64,000 nucleotides of DNA. Origin: Variovorax sp. PAMC26660 (GTDB taxonomy: Bacteria > Pseudomonadota > Gammaproteobacteria > Burkholderiales > Burkholderiaceae_C). A program made the position numbers and the translations under genes. The number at the start of each line of letters is the position of its first letter. Position 1 is the stretch's first letter. The stretch covers positions 3,959,501-4,023,500 of the forward strand of contig NZ_CP060295.1 of the NCBI RefSeq assembly GCF_014302995.1, written 5' to 3'. Under the pieces are notes generated by a model. The model worked only from the letters and a program-made list of their open reading frames with translations, had not been told where the DNA came from and ran no database searches. Shown here piece after piece: positions 24,723 to 31,775 of the stretch.

Positions 24723-25526
24723 CTAGGGAGTGGTGCCGCGCGCGGCAGGCACCACCAGCATCTGCCGCAAGGCCAGCGCACCGCAGGCGGCGGCTAGCGT
24801 TGCCAGCAGCAAGGCCCACAGCATGCGTTGCGGCGACGCGGCGCTGAGCCAGTCGCCCAGCAGCAGGGTGGCGGTGTTGTAGGTGGCATGCAGGGCGATG
24901 CAGGGAATGAGCGAGCGCGTGCGCTCGTACAGCCACGCGAGCACCACGCCCATCACGAAGCCGACCACGAACTGGTAGATGTTCATGTGCGCCGCGCCGA
25001 ACAGCAGCGCTGACATGCAGATGGCCTGCCACCGCGAATAGCGCTGCAGGAAACCGCGCAGCACGATGCCGCGGAACAGCATTTCTTCCAGCAGCGGCGC
25101 CATGACGCACACCGCCAGCACGGCCGCGACGCTGCCGTCGGCCATGCGGCTGAACAGCGACTCTTCCCAGGGCGAGAGCGGCATGACCCGCATCATCAGG
25201 TTCAGCGCCGAGGTGATGGTGAGCAGCAGCGCGGGCACGAGCAGCAACACTGGCGGCACCACGAGCATCAGCATGGCCCCGGCGGAGGTGGGGGAGCGGT
25301 GGAACAGCTCGCGGTAGGTGAGCTTCTGGAAATGCATCACCACCACGAACACGCAGCCGTTGCCCAGCACGGCCGAGAGCACGCCGATCTGCATGCCGTT
25401 CAGGCCGAGCAGTCCGTTGGCGTCCCGCAGCGCGGCGCCAACGACCAGCTCGCACAGGAACAGCGCCAGGAACAGGAGGGCGGCTTGTGCCGCCGAGGGA
25501 AAGGCCGCGCTTTTCGGGGAGTGCAT
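24723..25526 (-). CDS. CPBP family intramembrane metalloprotease (Abi/CAAX type)
   Basis: 267 residues, about seven hydrophobic helices. The three conserved motifs of the family are intact: LLEEMLFRG (EExxxR, about 151), FGAAHMN (FxxxH, about 182) and LHATYN (HxxxN, about 220). An integral membrane glutamic protease; bacterial members process peptides or modify membrane-anchored partners. It is convergent with the flavin reductase gene; no bacteriocin or prenylation gene is near. Confidence 0.88.
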   Translation of the reverse strand: MHSPKSAAFPSAAQAALLFLALFLCELVVGAALRDANGLLGLNGMQIGVLSAVLGNGCVFVVVMHFQKLTYRELFHRSPTSAGAMLMLVVPPVLLLVPALLLTITSALNLMMRVMPLSPWEESLFSRMADGSVAAVLAVCVMAPLLEEMLFRGIVLRGFLQRYSRWQAICMSALLFGAAHMNIYQFVVGFVMGVVLAWLYERTRSLIPCIALHATYNTATLLLGDWLSAASPQRMLWALLLATLAAACGALALRQMLVVPAARGTTP

Positions 25527-25592
25527 GGATCTCGGACGCGTGGCGCTCAGGGGGAAGGGGAGGCGCGCATGTTACCTACCGCCGCGCCGGCG

Positions 25593-26465
25593 CTATGCGG
25601 GAGCCAGTTCTCCCCGCCCGAAGAGTTGCGACAACGGTGCCAGCGCGACCTCGCCCAGCCGCCCCTGTACCGGAAACGCCAGGCGCTGCAGCGCCGTGTA
25701 TTCGCGCAGCCGGGCCGAGCCATGCGGGTCGCTCGGCAGGTTGGCGCCGGCGGAGGGGTGGCACATCAGCACGTCGCCCGTGCGGCATCCGGAGAGCCAT
25801 TCGGACAGTCGCGCCTCGTAGCCCTGCGTGTCGCCCGAAAAATCGTAGACACCCAGCAGGCGGCGGCTCACGGGAATCCCGCGCTTCCGGGCGAGCGCGG
25901 CCAGCCGCGCGCCGCCCAGCGCGTGGATGACCTGGGCCTTCAGCCGTTCGGGGCCGTGGCGCCAGACGGGCGCGGTGTAGCGGACCCACGGCGGCGAGGC
26001 GGGGTAGCGCCGCGCGATTTCCTCGACCAGCAGATCCCGCACGACCGGAAACTGATGCACGTGCCGATGCCCATCGACGAACGCGGGCGCCCGGCCCATG
26101 GCGTCTTCGAAGCGGTTGAGCTGGTCGCGGATGTCCGCATGGAGCGCCGGCGTGAACACCGTGCGCGTGTAGGTCCGCGCGAGCAGCCCGAACAGGCCGG
26201 GCTCGAAGCCGTCGGCCGTCTCGGGACGCGTGAGGTCCAGGTGCAGGCCGGTGTCCAGCCGCGCGGGATCGATGCGTTTGAGCGCCTTCGCTCCGTCGGT
26301 CCAGGCGCTGCGGCGCACCATGCAGCTGGTCGCGGAAATCTTCCCCTGTGCGGCGAGATCGAGCACGGCCGCATTGATGCCCGTGCTCATTCCGAAATCG
26401 TCCGCGCAGATGCACAGGTAGCGGGTCGCGGGCCCCGAAGGGCCGGAAGTCTCAGTCGTCGCCAT
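25593..26465 (-). CDS. ChbG/HpnK (NaxD-like) deacetylase
   Basis: 290 residues. The YdjC-type TIM-barrel metal motifs are complete: CADDFGMS (about 20-27), a His in LHLDLT (about 74), and DGHRHVHQF (about 128-136). Its start overlaps the end of the GT83 gene by 14 bp, in a string with a GT2 and a PAP2 phosphatase. In Francisella NaxD and Bordetella LgmC this family removes the acetyl group from an undecaprenyl-phosphate-linked N-acetyl hexosamine before transfer to lipid A. That role is inferred here from the same gene set. Confidence 0.85.
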   Translation of the reverse strand: MATTETSGPSGPATRYLCICADDFGMSTGINAAVLDLAAQGKISATSCMVRRSAWTDGAKALKRIDPARLDTGLHLDLTRPETADGFEPGLFGLLARTYTRTVFTPALHADIRDQLNRFEDAMGRAPAFVDGHRHVHQFPVVRDLLVEEIARRYPASPPWVRYTAPVWRHGPERLKAQVIHALGGARLAALARKRGIPVSRRLLGVYDFSGDTQGYEARLSEWLSGCRTGDVLMCHPSAGANLPSDPHGSARLREYTALQRLAFPVQGRLGEVALAPLSQLFGRGELAPA

Positions 26466-28068
26466 TCGTTCCAGTTGCAGGTTGGGGTGTGGGTTGAGGG
26501 AATGAAGGCGTGGGCGCGGCGGTCTCGACGTCCAGGCAGCGCGGGTCGCTTGTGGCGCTGCCCGCGAAGCGCCATGCCGCGACGCTCTGGTGAGCCGCGA
26601 CCAATTGCGCGTGAGTCAGCCAGGGGTTCGTGAGCTGTGAATTGCTCGGCCCCACCAGCCAGGTGGTGTGCGGCACGCACAGCGTGGCGGCGAGCTGCGT
26701 ACGGTCGACCAGCGTGCTGGCGGCGCGCGCGGGTTCGAAGCGGCCGGCATCCACGATTTCCTTGCGCCAGTTGTCGCGGGTGTCGGTGGCCGCCGCCTTC
26801 CAGTCGTCCAGCACCAGCACCGGCTTGCGCAGGTTCCAGTAGAACGGTATCTCGTAGAAGTAGCTGTCGAGCATCAGCACCTGGTCGTCGGCGGCCACGG
26901 CCTGGCCCGCAGGCAAGCGCAGCCGGGTGGCGGGTGGCGCTTCGTAGATCGTGATGGCGGCCACGCAGGCCACGCACACGGCCGCAGAAGCCAGCGTCGT
27001 TGCGCGCAACCTGGGCAGCAGCGCTTCCATCGACCGGCCCGCCAGCACGCGCTGCGCGATCAGGTAGGCCAGCGGCGGCAGCGCCGGCAGCACATAGCCC
27101 ACCAGCTTGGAGCGCGGCAGCGAGAAGAAGACCACGATCACCGCGAGCCAGATCCACATCAGCCAGTCGATGTCGGACAGCCGGGGCCGCGCGTCCCCGT
27201 CCTTGCGCCGGGGCACCAGCACCCAGGCGAACCATGGCAGCGTGAAGCCCGCCAGCACCGGCAGGTAGAACCAGAAGCCGTGCTGGTTGTTGAAGCCCGA
27301 GGACGCGAAGCGCCGAAAGTGCTGCGTGATGACGAAGTAGTCGAAGAACTCCGGGTACTTCATCTGCATCGCCACGAACCACGGGCCGGCCACCAGCAGC
27401 AGGAGGGCCCAGCCGGGCAGCCAGACCGACAGCCGCAGCACGGCCGCTCTGCGCGTGACCAAGCACCAGATCAGCAGCACGCCCACGGGCAGCACCACGC
27501 CGATCAGCCCCTTGGCCAGCAGCCCGGCCGCGGCGAACAGGTAGGCACCCGCCAGCAACGCCCGCCAGGGCTCGGCGCGTTCCCGGGCCAGCGCCGCCGC
27601 GGCAGCCAGCAGCACGGTGGCCGAGATGCAGCCGGCCACCAGCATGTCGAGGTTTGCGAACTGCGCGCCCAGGAAGAAGAAGGGCGTGGTCACGAGCACC
27701 ACGGTGGACAGCAGCGCCTGCCGCACCGTCGACCACCGGCGCAGGAAGAGGAACAGTGCCGAAGCCGCCACGCCCGCGCCCAATATGGAGGGCAGCCGCG
27801 CCGCCCATTCCACCGGCCCCGTCACCGCCATCGCGGCCGCGCCGATCCAGTAGAACAGCGGCGGCTTGTGGAAGAAGGGCAGGCCGTCGAGCCGGGGCAC
27901 CAGCCAGTCGCCGGAATGCAGCATCGACAGCGCGACGCTGGCATAGCGGCCTTCGTCGGGCGCCATCAGCGGGCGCGCCCAGGCCGTCACCAGGAGCCAG
28001 GCGAAGATCGCGGCGATGAGCCACAGGGGCTGCGGCGACGTCCACCGGCCATTGCCGGTCCGCTTCAT
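26452..28068 (-). CDS. ArnT-like lipid A glycosyltransferase (GT83)
   Basis: 538 residues from the ATG at 28068, overlapping the GT2 stop (ATGA); the frame stays open far upstream only as a shadow. About 11 membrane helices in the first 370 residues. The catalytic acidic motif of the first periplasmic loop is APDEGRYASVALSML (about 37-51), followed by HKPPLFYW, as in ArnT. The C-terminal periplasmic domain is about 370-538. It should transfer a sugar from undecaprenyl phosphate to lipid A on the outer face of the inner membrane. The sugar is probably an amino sugar, given the deacetylase next to it. Confidence 0.87.
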   Translation of the reverse strand: MKRTGNGRWTSPQPLWLIAAIFAWLLVTAWARPLMAPDEGRYASVALSMLHSGDWLVPRLDGLPFFHKPPLFYWIGAAAMAVTGPVEWAARLPSILGAGVAASALFLFLRRWSTVRQALLSTVVLVTTPFFFLGAQFANLDMLVAGCISATVLLAAAAALARERAEPWRALLAGAYLFAAAGLLAKGLIGVVLPVGVLLIWCLVTRRAAVLRLSVWLPGWALLLLVAGPWFVAMQMKYPEFFDYFVITQHFRRFASSGFNNQHGFWFYLPVLAGFTLPWFAWVLVPRRKDGDARPRLSDIDWLMWIWLAVIVVFFSLPRSKLVGYVLPALPPLAYLIAQRVLAGRSMEALLPRLRATTLASAAVCVACVAAITIYEAPPATRLRLPAGQAVAADDQVLMLDSYFYEIPFYWNLRKPVLVLDDWKAAATDTRDNWRKEIVDAGRFEPARAASTLVDRTQLAATLCVPHTTWLVGPSNSQLTNPWLTHAQLVAAHQSVAAWRFAGSATSDPRCLDVETAAPTPSFPQPTPQPATGTNGDD

Positions 28069-29126
28069 GTCTCTTCGACCTCGAGCCCGCTGCCGTGCTC
28101 GCGACGCACCACGTACAGCGGGCGGCCCTTGACCTCTTCGTAGATGCGCGCGATGTACTCGCCCACGATGCCGGTGGAGATCATCTGGATGCCGATGAAG
28201 AACATCAGGCTCACGACGATGGTGGTCCAGCCCGAGACCGAGTTGCCGAACAGCAGGTGGTCCACGGCCACGTAGGCGCCATAGGCGAAGGCCGGCACCG
28301 CGAGCAGCAGGCCCACCACGCTGACCAGGCGCAGCGGCCAGGTGGTGAAGGCGGTGAGCCCGTCGATGGCCAGGCTCAGCAGCCGCCGAGCGTTGAACGT
28401 GGTGGTGCCTTCGGCGCGCGGCGCGGGCGTGTAGGGCAAGGCCACGGCCCGAAAGCCGACCCACGCGTACAGGCCCTTCATGAAGCGGCTGCGCTCGGGC
28501 AGGCTCATCAATGCATCGACCACCTTGCGGTCCATCAGGCGGAAGTCGCCCGCGTCCTTGGGCACCTCGAAGCGGTCGGAGGAATTGACGAACTTGTAGA
28601 ACAGCTTGCTGCCGATCTGCTTGAAGCGGCTCTCGTCGCTGCGCTCCTGGCGCACGGCGTACACCACCTCGGCGCCGGCCACCCACTGCGCGATCATGGC
28701 GTGGATGAGTTCGGGCGTATGTTGCAGGTCGCCGTCGAGCAGCACCACCGCATCGCCGTTGGCGGCGGCAAGGCCGGCGGTGAGCGCGGCTTCCTTGCCG
28801 AAATTGCGCGACAGAGAGATGCAGCGAAAGCCCGACAGCTCGCACCACGCCTGCGCGACGGCGGCGGTGTCGTCGGTGCTGCCGTCGTCCACCACGATGA
28901 TTTCCCAGCGCAGCCGCGTGGCCCAGAGGATGTCTTCGAGCAGGGGCAGCAGGTGCCGCAGGTTGGCGGCTTCGTTGTAGCAGGGGATCACGCACGAGAT
29001 GCTGCGCGCCTGTGTGTCTGCCGTCGCCGGCATGGCGGCTTGCGGCGTGGTTTCCGTGGCTGGGGAGGTGATTGCGCCGAGGCCTGCGCCGGTGCGCGAA
29101 TGTCTTGCGGTGGTGGGAGAAATCAT
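28065..29126 (-). CDS. ArnC/DPM1-like polyprenyl-phosphate glycosyltransferase (GT2)
   Basis: 353 residues from the ATG at 29126 with GGAGG upstream. After about 40 variable residues comes a GT-A catalytic domain: SCVIPCYNEAANL (about 43), VVDDGSTDD (about 75), LLDGDLQHTPE (about 128) and VPKDAGDFRLMDRKVVDAL (about 188). Two C-terminal membrane helices (about 262-285 and 300-322) follow. It should charge undecaprenyl phosphate with a hexosamine at the cytoplasmic face. Its stop overlaps the GT83 start and its start overlaps the PAP2 stop. Confidence 0.88.
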   Translation of the reverse strand: MISPTTARHSRTGAGLGAITSPATETTPQAAMPATADTQARSISCVIPCYNEAANLRHLLPLLEDILWATRLRWEIIVVDDGSTDDTAAVAQAWCELSGFRCISLSRNFGKEAALTAGLAAANGDAVVLLDGDLQHTPELIHAMIAQWVAGAEVVYAVRQERSDESRFKQIGSKLFYKFVNSSDRFEVPKDAGDFRLMDRKVVDALMSLPERSRFMKGLYAWVGFRAVALPYTPAPRAEGTTTFNARRLLSLAIDGLTAFTTWPLRLVSVVGLLLAVPAFAYGAYVAVDHLLFGNSVSGWTTIVVSLMFFIGIQMISTGIVGEYIARIYEEVKGRPLYVVRREHGSGLEVEET

Positions 29127-29707
29127 GAAGGCCTCCAGAGCGATTTGGTCTTGTGTCCGTCGGCGGAAGCATGGCCAGAGCGCATTGCGAAAAGATGAAC
29201 GGTCCACGTCACGGCGGCAAGCGCGCAGGCAATCGAGCCCCCGAGCAGCAGGCCGGCGACGATGTCGAGCGGGAAATGCACGCCCACGTAGACGCGCGCC
29301 CAGCCGGTGGCGGCGGCCAATGCCAGCAGCGGCACGCCGAGCCGGCGCAGGTTGGGGCGCAGCAGGAAGGCCAGCGCCAGCATGAACATGACGGCCGCGT
29401 GCGTGCTGGGCAGCGAGCCGCTCCTGGCATGCTCGATGTAGGCCGGTGCCAACCCCTGCACGAAGGGCCGGGCCACGTTGAGCGACACCGCGATGGCATG
29501 CGACAACAGCGAGGTCAGGCCCGCCACCGCGGCCACGACGCACAGGTAGGCGCGATCAGCGCGGTGCCGCCACAGGGCCACGACGATGAGGCCGGCGCAG
29601 AGCCAGCTGCCCCAGAGCGCGAAGCTCCTGGCGACCGCAAGCACCCAGGGCGTGGGCTGGCTGCCGGCGGTGATCCATTGAAAGAGGGCGAGATTCAGTG
29701 CGTTCAC
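29123..29707 (-). CDS. PAP2 family phosphatase
   Basis: 194 residues from a GTG at 29707 with GGGGGTGG just upstream. Five to six membrane helices and the three phosphatase motifs: NVARPF (the RP of motif 1, lacking the usual upstream lysine), SLPSTHAAVMF (motif 2, Thr where Gly is usual) and ARVYVGVHFPLDIVAG (motif 3 with its His and Asp). It probably acts on undecaprenyl pyrophosphate or on a lipid-linked phosphate of the same pathway. Overlaps the GT2 start by ATGA. Confidence 0.85.
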   Translation of the reverse strand: MNALNLALFQWITAGSQPTPWVLAVARSFALWGSWLCAGLIVVALWRHRADRAYLCVVAAVAGLTSLLSHAIAVSLNVARPFVQGLAPAYIEHARSGSLPSTHAAVMFMLALAFLLRPNLRRLGVPLLALAAATGWARVYVGVHFPLDIVAGLLLGGSIACALAAVTWTVHLFAMRSGHASADGHKTKSLWRPS

Positions 29708-29793
29708 GAGGCCACCCCCGCGAGAGGGGCGAAGAAAAAGAGGGGCGCACGACGGCGCCAGTTGCTGCGCGCATGCCAGAAAAGATGGGTCAC
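29704..29793 (-). CDS. Putative 29-residue small ORF coupled to the PAP2 gene
   Basis: A GTG at 29793 has AAAGG eight bases upstream and opens a 29-codon frame rich in Arg, Trp and Phe (VTHLFWHARSNWRRRA, then a hydrophobic tail). It ends in TGA overlapping the GTG of the PAP2 gene (GTGA). It could be a leader peptide that couples translation, a tiny membrane protein, or chance. No homologue is recognised. Confidence 0.3.
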   Translation of the reverse strand: MTHLFWHARSNWRRRAPLFFFAPLAGVAS

Positions 29794-29869
29794 GGTCAGG
29801 ACCTTTCGACGAGGACGAGAGCCCGCGGCGAAACGCAGCGGGAAAACGCGGCGCGCGTGGCGTCGCTTC

Positions 29870-30319
29870 TCAGATCCCGTAGGGCGGGGCAGCGGTGGGC
29901 GGCAGGCGCCGCCAGGGTCGCGTGGCAGGCGGAGCCCCGCCATGCGGCGGTACGTGCTCAGGCGCTTCGCGCTCGACCGGCGTGACCAGCCGGGTCATCA
30001 CCAGGGCCAGCGGCAACAGCGCGAACACCATCGCCATGAAGCCGTCCAGCGCGGACAGCAAGGCGTCGGGGTGATCGATGCTCGCCGGCGCCTGGGCGAA
30101 CACCGTGGTCTCGTGGTCGTTCGGATGGTCCGCGCGGTCGTCGGCCTCGAACTGCGTGGTGTCGCCGAGGCTGCGCACGCGCAGCATCGGTTCGTCTTCC
30201 AGGCCGTCGCAGCGGAAATGAACCGCAATGAAAGGCTGCAGAAGAATCAGGAATACGCCCGCCACGCACCACATCCTGTAGTGCGCTTCAGCAAAACGGC
30301 GTACGCGTGCGAGCAGCAT
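29870..30319 (-). CDS. Hypothetical small membrane protein
   Basis: 149 residues with one helix near the N-terminus (about 16-34, MWCVAGVFLILLQPFIAVHF), an acidic middle with many Asp/His, a second helix (about 92-112) and a Pro-rich C-terminus. No clear ribosome site; the ATG at 30274 is an alternative. It lies 162 bp upstream of the PAP2 gene on the same strand and may head the lipid A modification operon. Not recognised; the frame may not be real. Confidence 0.5.
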   Translation of the reverse strand: MLLARVRRFAEAHYRMWCVAGVFLILLQPFIAVHFRCDGLEDEPMLRVRSLGDTTQFEADDRADHPNDHETTVFAQAPASIDHPDALLSALDGFMAMVFALLPLALVMTRLVTPVEREAPEHVPPHGGAPPATRPWRRLPPTAAPPYGI

Positions 30320-30360
30320 GCGCGAATGCTAGGCCGCTCTCGTGAATGGAACCTGATCGT

Positions 30361-30411
30361 GCGGGTCAGCTTCCCGCAAGGTTGCGCCGCAAGGTGCGTG
30401 TATAAACACGC
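30361..30411. promoter_or_regulatory. Two short hairpins between the methyltransferase and the 29870 gene
   Basis: GCGGG/CCCGC (30361-30377) and GCGTGT-ATAA-ACACGC (30396-30411) lie in the 107-bp gap. The second could form the base of a terminator for the minus-strand methyltransferase transcript, but it is followed by a G-run and not a T-run on that strand. Weak evidence. Confidence 0.3.
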
Positions 30412-30426
30412 CCCCCGCCGCAAGCG

Positions 30427-30987
30427 CTACAGCAAAAACGGAATGAAGCGCCGCGTGCCGCGCATGTAGGCGCGGTAGGCCTCGCCGAAATGCGCGATGC
30501 ATTCCTTCTCGTCGCGCAGCGCCGTCAGAAACAGCAGCAGCGTGGCAGCGAGCACCAGCGCCAGCGTGAGCCAGGTGAACTGCTTGAGAAAGGCGCCCCA
30601 GGCCAGCAGCATGAGCGCCGTGTACATCGGGTGGCGGATGTAGCGGAAGGCCCCGCTGGTCACGAGCGAGGACGTCTTCTCGAAACGATAGAGGGCCGGG
30701 TCGTCATTGCGCGTGTCGCTCGGCTTGCCTTGCGCCTTGAGCAGCCGCACCGCATGGATCGGCAGCCAGATCGACAGCGCGAGGAACACGCACGAGAGCA
30801 GTTGCGTCACCGAGAACGGATCGACATGCCACACCGGCAGGTTCACGAGGATCAGCACGAGCATGCATTCCCAGGCGAAGAAGCGATAGAAACCGTGCGA
30901 GCCGGGCTGGCGCAACGGACCGCGCGAGACATACAGCAGTGCGGCCGTGCCGGCGATGAAAACGATGGGCTGGAACCAGAAGAGCAT
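30427..30987 (-). CDS. Isoprenylcysteine-type (ICMT/PEMT) methyltransferase
   Basis: 186 residues from the ATG at 30987; the open frame beyond it shadows the SDR gene. Four to five membrane helices. The C-terminal SAM-binding signature of the family is clear: SGAFRYIRHPMYTALMLLAWG (about 113-133) and DEKECIAHFGEAYRAYMRGTRRFIPF. Such bacterial proteins methylate small lipids, thiols or unknown carboxyls. It lies 29 bp downstream of the SDR gene and may be the last gene of that transcript. Confidence 0.8.
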   Translation of the reverse strand: MLFWFQPIVFIAGTAALLYVSRGPLRQPGSHGFYRFFAWECMLVLILVNLPVWHVDPFSVTQLLSCVFLALSIWLPIHAVRLLKAQGKPSDTRNDDPALYRFEKTSSLVTSGAFRYIRHPMYTALMLLAWGAFLKQFTWLTLALVLAATLLLFLTALRDEKECIAHFGEAYRAYMRGTRRFIPFLL

Positions 30988-31016
30988 GGCGGCCGAATCT
31001 ACACGCGCCGCGCGCG

Positions 31017-31775
31017 TCAACCGGATATCGAAAACCCGCCGTCGACCGGAATGGCGGTGCCCGTCACGTAGTCCGACGCGGGGCTCGCAAGAAACACGGC
31101 GGTGCCGGCAATGTCGGCCGGCTGGCCCCAGCGGCCGGCGGCGGCGCGTGCCACCACGCGGTCGTACAGGCCCGGAATCTGGCTGCGCGCGCCGTCGGTG
31201 AGTTCGGTCTCGAACCAGCCCGGCAGGATCGCGTTGACCTGGATGTTGTCCACCGCCCAAGACAGCGCCGTCGACTTGGTGAGCTGCACGATGCCCGCCT
31301 TGCTCGCGGCATAGGCCGGGGCGTAGGGCGCGCCGAAGATCGACATCATCGAGCCGATGTTGATGATCTTGCCGCCGCCCGCTGCCTTCAGGTGCGGATG
31401 CGCGGCGCGGCTGCAGAGAAAGGCGCTCGTGAGGTTGGTGCCCAGCACCTGGTTCCATTCGTCCAGCGAGAGCTGGTCGACGGGCTTGCGCACCGTGATG
31501 CCGGCGTTGTTGACGAGGATGTCGAGCCGTCCGCAACGCGCAATGGCTTCGTCGAACAACTTCTGCACCGAGGCTTCGTCGCTCACGTCGGCTTGGAGCG
31601 CAAAGCTGTCGCTGCCCAGTGCCTTCAATGCCTCGACCGCGGTGGCCGATTTCTGCGCGTTGCGCGCGGCGACGATGACGCGGGCGCCGGCCCTGGCCAG
31701 CCCCTGGGCCATGCCCAGGCCGATGCCGCCATTGCCGCCGGTGACGAGTGCTGTTTTGCCGGTGAGATCGAACAT
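31017..31775 (-). CDS. SDR family oxidoreductase (FabG-like)
   Basis: 252 residues. Classical SDR: cofactor loop TGGNGGIGLG (about 12-21), NNAGI (about 88), catalytic Ser-Tyr-Lys as NIGSMMS..YAAYAASKAG (about 138-159) and a C-terminal VDGGFSISG. Its closest named types are gluconate 5-dehydrogenase and 3-oxoacyl reductases. It starts within the paaZ stop (TGATG), so it belongs to the phenylacetate transcript. It might act on the 3-hydroxyacyl-CoA intermediate normally handled by PaaH, which is absent here; this is inference. Confidence 0.85.
   Translation of the reverse strand: MFDLTGKTALVTGGNGGIGLGMAQGLARAGARVIVAARNAQKSATAVEALKALGSDSFALQADVSDEASVQKLFDEAIARCGRLDILVNNAGITVRKPVDQLSLDEWNQVLGTNLTSAFLCSRAAHPHLKAAGGGKIINIGSMMSIFGAPYAPAYAASKAGIVQLTKSTALSWAVDNIQVNAILPGWFETELTDGARSQIPGLYDRVVARAAAGRWGQPADIAGTAVFLASPASDYVTGTAIPVDGGFSISG

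Noticed and set aside
26452..29172. A 906-residue open frame spanning the GT83 gene and upstream
   Set aside because: The upstream part is Arg/His/Ala-rich shadow sequence of the GT2 gene; the GT83 product starts at the ATG at 28068, coupled to the GT2 stop.
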